NCBI GenBank assembly: GCA_029204225.1
Contig: CM055112.1
Location: 30,468,203-30,532,202, forward strand
DNA from: Diphasiastrum complanatum
Lineage: Eukaryota; Streptophyta; Lycopodiopsida; Lycopodiales; Lycopodiaceae
Direction of reading: 5' to 3'
Length of the DNA: 64,000 nt
The notes under the pieces were generated by a model, which did not search any database, was not told the origin of the DNA, and worked only from the letters and a program-made list of their open reading frames with translations. Every line of letters starts with the position of its first letter. Within the stretch, counting starts at the first letter, position 1. This document shows, one piece after another, positions 23,135 to 33,899 of the stretch. The translations under genes were made by a program, and so were the position numbers.

Positions 23135-24530
23135 CTTACTATCGCAATCTAGGATCTAACACTGATGTTGATCCAACCTATGAAATCTAGCAACAGATGT
23201 GAGAATAAATTCTCAACATAGAAAATCAATCTATCTTGAATTCGGATCTTGCTTTAGTCACTAAAAAGAAGCACATGCAAGTAAGAAGTCTATCTCTCCC
23301 ACGAGTTTCAAAGTACTAACAAACTCTCTAGGAACTTACTTTGAACTCAACACAGTAATTTGTGTGAAATGAAGCATCTAAGACCTCAGAACACTCACTT
23401 CTATCCAACTCTACTTGATTGATAGTGAAAATTGATGAAAATGGTGAAAAGAACTTATTTGTGCTCACTTTGGCATATCCCACGAGTTAAGTACTCTCTC
23501 AAACTCTCTGATTGCCTAAAACTCTTCTAAAAACCAATCAAATTGATTTAGAAACACGAGCAACACATTCTACTCTTCAATACCTATCCAACAAGCTATA
23601 GAACATCAAATTTGGATCAAATCTAAAGAAGTAGCACTCATTTACTGAGGGCTGATTTCACACGTGTGAGCTCTCTGTCCGTACAGGGCTCTGCTGGAGC
23701 ATATCAGGCTCGTTTTGATCCACTTATGATCCACAGATAGCTTGTCTCTCAGTGAGTTTGAATCCCTCTCCCAAATCCGAGTTCCTGCAAGCAAAAGCAC
23801 TAAAGATCTGATGTATACACCCTCACCTCTTCAAAGCATGAAGCTCTGATATCATATGAAGTTTTTAGCACGTGTGAACTTCACCACACACCCTACAGGA
23901 TCTTACTGAGGTGTTGTGATTGCACAAGATTGATCAAAGAACAGTATACTTGAAAAATCTATGACAAGAGCACAATGACATACATCAGATGAAAAAAATC
24001 TAACTTCTCCATATGAGAATTGAATGTCAGAAATAATTCTAAGTGCTCAGTATGGGAAAAACAGCCTGCTCTCGAGTAGAGAGAGAAAATCAATGTTAGA
24101 AAACTCGGATAGAGAGAGAATGAGTCCAAAACACCATCATTATTCACAATATGGCAGAACATGCCAAGCTTTCCCTACATGAGAGAGACTCGAATTCCTA
24201 TAGTGGAGTTGCATGGAAAGTCCACTTAACTGAACTAATTCACCTACCAGAGATCCACATGTGTAACTGCATGCATGGAAGTTGCATGTACTGCATGTCA
24301 ACTCATAAAACTGCCTAGATATGTGTAGATCACAGAAACCACTTTGCATGTTGCATGCACTGATTGCATGTGGCTTGCATGCATACATTATGACATTGCA
24401 TGCTATCTAAACTTCTGCATGTCATCAAAATTGAATCTATCTAACTCAAATCCAACCTATACTAGAAGGTTATGTGCTCAATTCACATACCTTTTATATA
24501 CAGCATGAAATTTAGTGGAAATAACCATGG
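23135..24530 (-). mobile_element. Second copia-like 5' end, diverged
   Basis: A second primer-site-like word, GCTCTGATATCA, occurs at 23843-23854. It is followed by TGAAGTTTTTAGCACGTGTG, an LTR-like start, in the same orientation as the element at 21.5-23.1 kb. The sequence 23135-23840 would be its leader and the DNA up to about 24530 its LTR. The distal LTR border is not clear. No gag frame remains. It may be the older host into which the 21.5-23.1 kb element was inserted. Confidence 0.4.
24163..24420. promoter_or_regulatory. Dense TGCATG / GCATGC (RY-like) cluster
   Basis: More than a dozen GCATG or CATGC words occur in about 250 bp, including several full TGCATG and GCATGC. TGCATG-core words are the RY motif bound by B3-domain factors in plants. 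Here they lie in what may be an LTR, so a retroelement-borne regulatory cluster is possible. It may equally be a simple degenerate repeat. Confidence 0.4.
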
Positions 24531-24958
24531 ACATGGCCCCAAACTCGAGATAGGAAGATAATATTTTAATAATCTTCACAACCTTTGCATATTAATTAAT
24601 TGTTAGTGTATGTGATAAAATACGATATTGCTTTGAACAAAATGAATATTAGGAATTACATTTAATTTCTTACTATGTTAGATAACATATTCTAATAATA
24701 GATCAAATTGAAACAACACAAAGTCACTGGTAAACTCACTCGAAACTTAAGTGCAAACGTGCAATTGCTCGCTCTTTAAACTCTTGCTTTCTTTTTTTGA
24801 ATATTTTTGTCACATGCACAAGCAATTAAAAAATAACACTATATTACACAATTGAACCATTATTATAAGCAAATTTAAACATACAATTATCATCAAACAC
24901 TATCTAGTCATCTACTACTCTAAATCTTAATCAAAACACACTCACACACATACACACA

Positions 24959-24960
<2 letters not shown>

Positions 24961-25035
<75 letters not shown>
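24961..25035 (+). repeat. (CT)n microsatellite
   Basis: About 37 uninterrupted CT units, preceded by a short CA tract. Confidence 0.98.
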
Positions 25036-25038
<3 letters not shown>

Positions 25039-25107
25039 CTAATATAAATTTTTTATCAAACACTATTTATTTATCTATCACTCTTAAATACCCTAAACTA
25101 ATGCATA

Positions 25108-25109
<2 letters not shown>

Positions 25110-25175
<66 letters not shown>
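25110..25175 (+). repeat. (CT)n microsatellite, second block
   Basis: About 33 CT units, 75 bp after the first block. The intervening AT-rich phrase repeats words found before the first block (AAACACTAT.TA.TCATCTA.ACTCT), suggesting a local duplication of the tract with its flank. Confidence 0.97.
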
Positions 25176-25178
<3 letters not shown>

Positions 25179-25669
25179 GACTTTATTTTTTTAAAAAAGA
25201 CTCCAAAATCTTTCCATATCTTCAACCATACATCTACACTTCACCTCTTCTCTCTCTTTCTCTCTCACAAATTACAAATCTAATAATCCTAAATCTACTA
25301 TCCTAAATAATACTAATAATTTATTACAAGACCATTCAAAACCATTTTAAATCAATGCAAAATTAAAAAACACACACACACACACACACTCTCTCTCTTT
25401 ATCTCTTTCTATCTTTCACACTATCTTTTCTTAAAACAAACAAACAAACACCAACCTCAAACAAACAAACAAAAAGCAAAACAAACAAAAATCAAGCACC
25501 AACCTCAAACAATGATCTTCAAGCACTGATCTTGAAGCACCCTCAAGCACTTATCTTCAAGCCCTCGAGCACTGGTCTTCAATCGTCCTCAATCGCTCCA
25601 AAGACGCTCAATTCTGCAAAAAACAAAGTGAGAGAGAAGGTGCTAGATCGCGCGAATTCGACGATTGAA

Positions 25670-26150
25670 ATAGACGTCGGATTCTGACGTCCTCTAAACA
25701 CGTCGGAATCCGACATCTGTGCCCACTCGGGCCCAGACAACAGGTGCCAGATGTCGTGGAAAGGCTTTATGGATTGCCGACGTGGACGTCGTCGGATTCC
25801 GACGTCCACGTCAGATTACACGTATTAAAAAAAAAAAACTATGGCAGGTCATATCCACGTCTACATGTCGGAATCCGACATGTCGGATTCTGACTTGCCT
25901 TTCAAAAATTGGTTGCCGCCCATATTTCCCAATCGTCGGACTCTGATTTTCGGATTGTTTACTGGGATGTCGGACTTCGACGTGTTGGATTGCGACGGAT
26001 TATGAAATTTTCGAACATACGTCGGACGCCCACGTTGGAATTTGCGCGATATGTTATTGTGTGTTCCAAATCGGAACGTTCTAGGATCTCGGAACCACTC
26101 CGAAGCAAGCATTTCGGAACGCTCCCGGAATGCAGTGGGGCCGTAACTAT
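25670..26150. repeat. Palindrome-rich block: GTCGGAATCCGAC and CGGAACG words
   Basis: Words of the form GTCGGAATCCGAC or their halves occur many times (for example 25700-25715, 25791-25805, 25864-25882, 25884-25894, 25968-25985 and 26020-26030). The one at 25864-25882 (CATGTCGGAATCCGACATG) is a perfect 9-bp-arm palindrome around one base. After about 26060 the words change to CGGAACGTTC / TCGGAACGCTCC. The block ends near 26150 with GTAACTATG, which resembles the termini of the elements in the 42.9-46.5 kb hAT. No clear opposite end was found. Open frames here are by-products of the repeats. Confidence 0.6.
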
Positions 26151-26159
26151 GTGCTTCTA

Positions 26160-26290
26160 CGGGGGGGGGGAAGGTCAGGCTCCGAGGCCCTTCCGCCTCG
26201 GAGGCTGTGCGCCCGAGGGTGGAGGCCCGAGGGCACACAGCCTTCCGCGGGCGGAAGGGCCGAGGAGCCAGCCCTTCCCTTGCATGAAAT
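26160..26290. repeat. GC-rich inverted-repeat island
   Basis: A G-run is followed by nested inverted repeats (CTCCGAGG..CCTCGGAG; GGCTGTGCGCCCGAGGG against CCCGAGGGCACACAGCC; CTTCCGCGGGCGGAAG). The GC content is far above the AT-rich surroundings. Confidence 0.7.
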
Positions 26291-26314
26291 CTGTTTTCAC
26301 TTTTTTTTTTTTTT

Positions 26315-26425
26315 TAGGTAAATTTTTTTACACGCACCTTCCGGGTGGAAGGTGCGTGTAAAAAAAAGTAAATTTTTTTACGTGCACCTTCCGAAGTCCA
26401 GGAGAAGCATGTAAAAAAAATTTGT
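26315..26425. mobile_element. T-run/hairpin/A-run unit
   Basis: A T-run then a nearly perfect hairpin, TACACGCACCTTCC..GGAAGGTGCGTGTA, then an A-run, and a second degenerate copy (TACGTGCACCTTCC..GCATGTAAAAAAA). The same words occur at 48735-48822, so this is a dispersed repeat family with the same architecture as the 17.7 kb hairpins. Confidence 0.65.
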
Positions 26426-26429
26426 CAAA

Positions 26430-29400
26430 AAAAAATTTGCACCACAGATTACGTTTTGTGAGGCGGTCAATTTTCTTTGTAAAAAATTGAAAACTAATTT
26501 TACGGTAACAACATATGGTTACTACGGTTATTCTCGAACTATGACTTAACAGTAGAGTTATTAGTTTTGCATTATATTAACTAGTATGATTATGTATTTC
26601 AACCTAGAGAGATTGTCATTGGGCAAATCAGCACATTCAGGGCAGACAAAGCAAACCAATGGAATACTTCCATGCTGCCCAACGACAGTTTAAATTTTTT
26701 TGAGAGTTTATTTCTGTTTCTTAATTTAAATGAGCTAAGCTATGTAGAGGGTTTGGGTTGCTTCATTGTCTATTTAGTTATTAGGTTTGTTTTAGTTTTA
26801 TTTAGAATTTCTTTTCTCAAGTTGTATATTAGAGATGCTTTCCAGTGATTCTATTTCCACACTATTACGCTGACATTTTGTGACCATTTACCACAACTAC
26901 TTGTTGGAACTACTGAGGCATAGTGATCAATGCTTTTACATACTGTCATGAACTGATTTTCCCCATTTTCCCAGCTCTTACTAATTGGTGCATATTGCCA
27001 TTGAGTTTACAGGCTATTATTGAACTGTTGTCATCACTACTCCCAGCTCTTACTCAAGTACATCATGTAGAGGACCTTTGCTTCTGAAGACATCCACACC
27101 ATGATTCTTGTACTAGTTCAGAGGATATATTGATGACAATAGAAAGCAATATAAATCTGTTATTACAATGGCCATTGGAGCCTTCTGCCCAGATGACTGA
27201 CTACATCTATTCTTGGGTACTGCTCTTTGGAAAGACTCTTGTGAATGAATGAAGTACAGATCTATGGATTGGATTCAAGCATTAATTTGTGGGAGTTTTT
27301 GCTTGCCATTTTATGAATTTGAAGGTTAGTTTTGCCTTTCTATTGGAGGAAAGTTCAGTAAGCTTATTTGTGAGCAGGACCACTATCTGAGCCAGATCAT
27401 CAATATCTTCTCTTTGATTCGTTGAGGCAGAAGCAGACAATTTTAAAACAGTGGTTTTTTTTTGTCATACTTGTCCTTGCCAATTGAATGAGTTGATTTC
27501 CGTGAGAGTTTTTGTTAGTCGGACTTGTTCTTGAGGCATTCTTGATCACGTACAGCTTTCTACATGCCCAGACTGCATTGCCCATATTTTACCCTTCTCT
27601 CTGACAATGCTCACATGTAATGAGTATGTTTTACTTCAAAAGCAAAAAGTCTAGCCACATTTCAGCCGTCGAAATCCTTTATTGACTAGTAATGTAGGTA
27701 ACCTGCTGTTCAACCGTCAGCATAGCACTAGAAAGCTGCACCACTTGGGAAACCAGCAATTCTTTGTGTCAAAAGTTCTATTTTTCACGGCCAGGTCCAC
27801 CAAAATGCCTTGTTCTACAGGTCCTCTCTCCTTCTCGGTGCTACTCTGAAAATTTATATATTTCCTTGCCTGGATACCTCGTGTCTACATTCTATCTGAA
27901 CTAACCGTCAAGGGGTCCTGATTCGCTGCCTCAAATTTAGTTTGCCTCTTTCCATTCCACAAAGAACTACAGCAACCAATTCATCTACTCCTACCATCAC
28001 TGCACCAATGCTACATCTTAGTCTATTGATGTACCCAAAGCTTCAATGGTTAAATGGTAGAGTTGGTTCCGATTAGCGATGGAATCTCCTCTTTGAAAGG
28101 CTATGATCACTCGAAAATCCTTCACGTTGTCACCAACAAGATTTCAAATCCAAGAAAGCTGCTGTAAGTGCTCAACGAATCAGCTCTAACTTTCTGTTTG
28201 CCGTTTCACAGGCTTGCTGAAACCCGTTTTGTCTCGTCCGATGCAACCCAAGGTGTTCCTGCCAATGACTCTTGACATGCTGTAACTTCCTGCAAGAATT
28301 TGATGAACCTTTTTCGGCAACGATTTATTTCTCAATCTACTTCGGTGAAATGCCTAGGAACACCAACTTTGTGATCTAGAGACTAGGAACACCAACTTTG
28401 ATGCCTCAAGTTTACTCTGATACCAATCAACACCCCTCTCTCCTTTTCTGTTTTCATTCACTGACATACAGACCTAACAGTAAGTGAAGTGCAAAATAGG
28501 AACCACAGACAGCATTTCATTAATTAATTCACCATTTTGCAAAGATTAAGCCTCTGCAGTGCCAATAGATGTTAGATCCTTGTGTGAGGGTCTTTGCAGC
28601 GACTTTTATTAATATGACAGTTGTTAAGGATAATCAACAGCACGCAGATTGTGCACGAGAGCAAGAGAAATAGCATTGACTTGTGGAGGGAAGAGAAGAT
28701 AACTCGTCTCTTTCCCCTTTTAACCAGGATTAGAGATTATCCGCATGCATATATCAAAAATTGTTGGAGCTAGTTTACCACAATGTAGTTAGTAGAGGAA
28801 CAGCAATATATTTGTCTTGATAACTACACTTCTCCTACTCATTCTAAAGGATTGCTTTTGTGTTATTATTTTCTTATTAAGTCTGCAATTCATGGTAGAT
28901 TTTAGGTCCTTAATCTGGTTTCGCTTTCAGTGATGACGACAACGAAGAAAATCTTCTAAGGTTTTGTTTGTTGTTCCTATAAAAATTTAAATTTTATCTC
29001 ATATCATTTTACTATATATACTTATCAAAATGTGTGCCAAGCATTATAACCATCATGCCCTGCACATACGACAATCCAGAAATATTTTGCTTCATAATGC
29101 CAAATCAGGGAAAATAAATGGAAAAAGTCCAATGAAGTAGCTACATAAATGCATTCTTTGTTGAAATATTGGATAATGAAAGGAAATTGATAGTTTATAA
29201 CTCAGTAGTTTGATTTCTTCTAAGTTATTTTACGCATACAAACTGTGTTACTGTTAAGCAATAAAGACTGTTCAAATTACAGTAGTGATAGAGAAAGTGT
29301 GCTTGATAAAGACAATCTCTTTGTTGAATGATATAGTTCTTATGTTGCCTATATGATTTGAAGTTTTACAGTTAAAATGATTTGCATAGTTTTTCTTTTT

Positions 29401-30251
29401 GGACCTGAGGATTTTGCCTGTATTGGTATGTTTTGATCACAGTTAGTCTAATCTAAAAAACAGCTTAAGTGTTGTTAGAATATTAGTAGACTACACGATT
29501 ATGTGCAGACCGTAAACGCAGAACACTTTTTCATTGGGAAGATTTCAAGGGCATGTGGCAGCAGGCTATCAGCTTAGAGCCATAACCTGCGAACCCATGG
29601 CAGCTACAAAAAACATCACTGACAAGCAACTCATGCTCGTAGTTCTTCATCCCTTGGCAGTTATGTGCACCAAATAACAGGTCATGGAACTTCTTAAAAG
29701 TTCTTCTCTATAAGACCTTGATTAAAGATCTTAAGATGGTGATTTGAAACCCACAGTTATTAATCCAACTAGAAATTTGCAAAAGGTTGGACATGATGAG
29801 ATCTCCCTTGCAGTTGGATGCACACATAGTATCCAATCTCTACCATGACTGCACAGATGCTCAAAACCAGAAGATCTCTTGAACTTCGTAGTTTTTCTAT
29901 CTGGATCACTTTCCCTAACGTGCTGTGCATACTTTACGGTTGAATAAAGACTATAGTCTGAGGTATCCAAGTTAAAGGTGGGGATTCCCTTATTCGTCAA
30001 GATACAATCGCAGGTTCCTGCGATCACTGTTCTCATAACATAAAGAGATGCCTAGCTCGTGAAGTGTTGAAGGATGCCGATGGCACAGCTTAATTAGTCC
30101 CACTTTTGGTAGTGAATTGATGTTTAGTTCAGAAGACAATATTACAAGCAATAAATGCTCTTTCAGTCTTGATTGGCACAACGGTACAAACTTGAAACCT
30201 TATTTGAAATTCTGGCAAATGAGAAGAGACGTAACTTTGCAAGATGATCTA
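26430..30251. other. Long intergenic / 3' flank, no supported gene
   Basis: This stretch is less AT-rich than the retroelement zone, but I find no protein motif in it. A CTCTGATACCAA word at about 28417-28428 resembles a minus-strand copia primer site, though no convincing LTR follows. The part at 29.7-30.25 kb, downstream of the DUF1853-like gene, has short minus-strand frames that are more likely 3' UTR than exons. Confidence 0.4.
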
Positions 30252-32429
30252 TCAAAAGAAAGCCTCTTTTGCATCATGTAAGTTATGGTAGTTTTGACAG
30301 CTATTTTTCAGGTTGGGTGACCAAGATGTTACAAATCCATGAGGTGCATAAGCTTTACTGTCAGGCCATGTATCTTCCACAACAAAGCCTCTACTTACCT
30401 CAAACCATTCTCCTGATCTAATAACATCCACTGATGTATCTATATTCTCATCCACAATTTCCTGATTCCAACACACTTCAGCAACCATAAACCGCCTCTT
30501 TCTAGGAATATCTTTTTCTGTGGCCTCCTTTGCAACCGTCTTTGCTATCATAAGAAAGTTCTCAACAGTTAAAAGAGCCTCACAGCCATCCCCATGAGCA
30601 GTTATCATCACAGGCGAGAGCCATTCATGCTTTGGTACAATGTACCACAGGCTTCTCCCATGAATTGGATGATTGGCAAACTCACTGAAGTCACCTACAT
30701 GAATCCACCAACCAATCCACTGTTCAGGGTTTAGGTGAGCTTTTTTGCATTTATCATTCATAGAAAGTCTTTTCAGCATATTGTTCTTCAAGACATCAGT
30801 ATGGTGCTCACTATCATTCTCTAAATCCAAAAAACATGTGGCATTTCCTTGATCCTTGCAAAATGAACTTTCCCAGCAAACTAGATCCCTGTTCAATAAT
30901 GAGCCATTGTCTTGTTCATTCAACTTTTCATGGCTTTGAACATCCGGTAGATTCTCTAACCCTAAACTGCAGCAATGTGCACTCAAGAAGTGCCATAACT
31001 GATACTCATAAAAAAGGTATCCCCTTAGTAATGCTCTTGGAAGTACTTTCAGCACCTTGTTATCCTGACCATCAGCATCTCTTCTAAATTGCTCATCAAC
31101 TTCAGCCTGATCAAGGTTTTTGAAGTTATGACAATCTGTCGATCCTGCTTCTTGCAACGCGCAGTGCAATCTTGTATTTCCTGCTGACCCGGGTGAACCT
31201 CGGTGCCCATTACCAAAAAGCTTGAAAACCACCGAAGCAGCTGACGGATTGGAGGACAGAAAGATTTGCTTTTTCAAACGGTTTTTCCTATCAGCTAGAG
31301 TCTCTCCTGCATGCGGTCCTAAAAAGCAGCCCATAAATTCTTCTTCTCCCCACAAGGTATGTTCTCTACATCTTCTCAAAATGTTGTAGTTATGAAAATC
31401 ACTATCTGAAAGGCAAGCATGATAACCTTTGCCGTAATTGTAATGTTCTGAACAACAATAAAGATGAGAGTTCCCCTGGTTACTTCCAGAGGATTCCAGT
31501 TTCAAACTTTTCAGGCTCCACCAGGCATAATCTGGCGTGGGAAGGCCAAATGCCTCCCATGGCCCTACATATAGCAAGAACTTCACAGAGACCTCCCAGT
31601 GATGCACCATAGTTTCTATTAAGTTTGTACTTGGTGAACCACTTGAAGGATCAGTTGACAGGTTGTTAATTTTGAATTTGGCAGGGTCTTTGAAGTTCAT
31701 GGTTTGCAAGGTGCCACATGCATCCTGCCTTGTAGTTTGAAACAGGAAATCAAATTCTCCAACAGTGTTTCTGATACCCTTCCCAAGCATTTGTCTTTCC
31801 TGTTTTTGTAGCTTCTTTTTCTTCTGTTTTCGGATTCTTTGGACCAGGAGTTCTTTTTCATATTTTGTTTGCTTGAAAGGTATGTCATGTGCTTCATCAC
31901 CACCATTACCAACCTCAGACTGTGTTTTCGGCATCAATTGTGCCACATCCATATCCGTATATTGTGGGAAGGTTTTATTATATCCGCAACAGGATGCTGG
32001 CTGAATGTGGAAGTCAAGTTTGCAGCCTTCATCTTTGATGTAAATACGAGTCCTTACTACATGAGTGAATTTTTCTGAACAGTTTTGCATTTCAAAATCC
32101 TTTTCAGGAGAAGGTTCAGAATCACCCTGAATTTTGTAAAAGCACAACCCGTCTTCACAAAGCAAGGATGAAGCTTCATCATGGCCTTGGTGACAACCAC
32201 AACACGCCGGACAATCTTTTTTAACATCCTTCAGCACTTGCTGAGAATAGAAAAGTCGGTCCACTTGTATTCCTGGTGAAAAGCGAAGGACATACTCCAC
32301 ACATTTTGCAAAGTGGTCACCTACCAAAGGCAGCTGCATTGTCAAAATCATAGTTGGACCCATCAATACTATACCATACTTGCTAGATTGGGTGCAATAA
32401 AGAGGAAGCAAACCTGTGAAAGTTTCCAC
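30252..32429 (-). CDS. DUF1853-like protein, main exon
   Basis: This 725-codon open frame carries the signature order of the DUF1853 family, known mainly from bacteria. GEFDFLF (residues 224-230) and HWEVSVKFLL (277-286) correspond to the GELDFLL and LELAVKFYL core. FMGCFLGP then LADRKNRLKKQI (365-390) corresponds to the WIGPN..DRLDLKL stretch. RGYLFYE (469-475), LNPEQWIGWW (566-575) and WYIVPKHEWLSP (595-606) match later family blocks. The D and E-x-K spacing resembles PD-(D/E)XK nuclease cores, so a nuclease-like fold is inferred. Catalytic activity is not shown. The N-terminal 220 residues include a Cys-rich word CPACCGCHQGHD and a Lys-rich helix (residues 199-212), absent from bacterial proteins as I know them. 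The frame begins at GTG with no ATG near it, so upstream exon(s) supply the start. The whole frame lacks stops, which argues for an active gene. Confidence 0.7.
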   Translation of the reverse strand: METFTGLLPLYCTQSSKYGIVLMGPTMILTMQLPLVGDHFAKCVEYVLRFSPGIQVDRLFYSQQVLKDVKKDCPACCGCHQGHDEASSLLCEDGLCFYKIQGDSEPSPEKDFEMQNCSEKFTHVVRTRIYIKDEGCKLDFHIQPASCCGYNKTFPQYTDMDVAQLMPKTQSEVGNGGDEAHDIPFKQTKYEKELLVQRIRKQKKKKLQKQERQMLGKGIRNTVGEFDFLFQTTRQDACGTLQTMNFKDPAKFKINNLSTDPSSGSPSTNLIETMVHHWEVSVKFLLYVGPWEAFGLPTPDYAWWSLKSLKLESSGSNQGNSHLYCCSEHYNYGKGYHACLSDSDFHNYNILRRCREHTLWGEEEFMGCFLGPHAGETLADRKNRLKKQIFLSSNPSAASVVFKLFGNGHRGSPGSAGNTRLHCALQEAGSTDCHNFKNLDQAEVDEQFRRDADGQDNKVLKVLPRALLRGYLFYEYQLWHFLSAHCCSLGLENLPDVQSHEKLNEQDNGSLLNRDLVCWESSFCKDQGNATCFLDLENDSEHHTDVLKNNMLKRLSMNDKCKKAHLNPEQWIGWWIHVGDFSEFANHPIHGRSLWYIVPKHEWLSPVMITAHGDGCEALLTVENFLMIAKTVAKEATEKDIPRKRRFMVAEVCWNQEIVDENIDTSVDVIRSGEWFEVSRGFVVEDTWPDSKAYAPHGFVTSWSPNLKNSCQNYHNLHDAKEAFF

Positions 32430-32435
32430 TGCCCA

Positions 32436-32749
32436 TCAAGGTTTATCTTCCAGTAGGAAGTGCACTAAACTTTCAAGATTGTAAGCAGACAAGACATCAC
32501 TCTGCATAATTATGTCTTTCCTACATCCTTTAAAGACTTCAAGCTGCTTAGTAATAAGAGAGAGAAACACCCTGATTATAAACATCAGGAGCAACAGAGA
32601 ACGTAAGAGCTCACCTAGTCTATGACTGCACTTGTTACTCTCAAACCAGTGCTCGACCTGTACTGCATCGAGCCCCTGTAGCCACTTGGCTGTCTGTGGC
32701 CATCTCTTCCAGCCTCCTTCAAGAATATCAGAGCCCACAATTGGAAGCT
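32436..32749 (-). CDS. DUF1853-like protein, upstream exon region
   Basis: This open segment begins after a plausible acceptor (ATTGTAG before CTTCCAATTGTG at about 32749) and reads VGSDILEGGWKRW, then NKCSHRLG, and later NLESLVHFLLE. RLG..ESLVHFLLE resembles the start of DUF1853 (RLGRYFESLW..WLL), so it belongs to the same gene. A donor-like CTAG/GTGAGC directly after HRLG (about 32615) suggests an intron of about 100 bp inside. The segment is separated from the main exon by a single in-frame TGA at 32433-32435. A short unseen intron or a real interruption could explain it. A further 5' exon with the ATG must lie above 32750. Confidence 0.5.
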
Positions 32750-33899
32750 ACAATGAGACAGCAGTTATTTCAGCTAATCGTATCCAAGTGTAGAGAGACA
32801 TAATGTTTAAAGACCTCATAACAAGTTGATAAAGAAAAGAATTTGAGAACATATCGATAGATTAAGAGAAGTCAACGTTGAAGTTTGTAGGAAGCAAGAT
32901 TCTAGCCACCAATCAAAAAAGCGATATAGTTCACCCCACATTAGTGCAGCCCATGTCTCAGACTTGTGAAAGTATAAATTCTCCCATGAGGCTCTCTTAG
33001 GCCAGGAATTTCATGATAACAACTGCACATGTTCGAAGACTCAGACTTTTCAAGCATATCTGTCTTTCCCAAATAGCCTTTGATCTTTTCAAAAGGTCAT
33101 AGAATGTTGTTCATTTGAATTGTTTGAAACTTGAGCCTATAAATGTATGTGATTCAAAAGGAGGAAGAGGGCAATTAAGCTATCCCATGATTTGTGAGAG
33201 ACATTAGTTATTTGTAGCTTGGTTGCAGGCTACAGTTTGTAGCAAAACCGCAAACCCACCTTAGCAGGGAGACATAGAGAGTTGGTAGCATTTGCCGGCT
33301 TTTCCAGCCACAGATGCATTGACGACTCTACCAAGCTCGAAGAGCCAGATTGAATGGAATCGCCATTCCTCGTATATTAATATACCCACATTGTTACATT
33401 CTTTGTAAACTGGGTAAAGTTCTCTTGAAACCCAAAACAAAGAGGTACCATTATTCCATACATTCCAGAGCCTGCATCTTTTAGAAGTTAAAAATAAGAT
33501 AGAAGAACTATCCCTATTTCTAAGCAATGTGATATGTACAAAAAATTGTCTTCAAGGTATTAGATTCATGCTACAGATTTAAAAAGCTGGGCATCATATA
33601 GCAAATTTCCTCCGGCCTTTCAAAAGAATATCTGCTACAGAAAACCACAAGGGGGGCTATAACAACCCAACAAGATAGAGACAGTTAGCCATGTGATAGT
33701 TGGTTACATTGTACTTTTAAGTTCAATCATTTATTGTATGTACCAGCAATGTGCTTGATTTCGAAAAGTATGAAGGATAATGAAGGGAGACCAAGTCCAT
33801 TGAGATCTAGCTCTTAATCCTTGTGAAGGCTGCGGGCTCTACCAGCTCATTTACACCCCCTAGGGGTATTGGAGGCCAACATGCTAAAGATAAAGTGAT
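32750..33899. other. 5' flank of the DUF1853-like gene, nothing else supported
   Basis: Probably holds the first intron or 5' UTR and the promoter of the minus-strand DUF1853-like gene. The open frame at 33527-33261 has no motif. I see no clear TATA box that I can assign. Confidence 0.35.

Noticed and set aside
25861-26361. Open frames of 125-150 codons on both strands
   Set aside because: Mirror-image frames caused by palindromic, GC-rich DNA. No motif.
28417-28428. CTCTGATACCAA as a copia primer site
   Set aside because: The word fits, but the adjoining sequence does not start with TG and no repeated LTR or gag was found.
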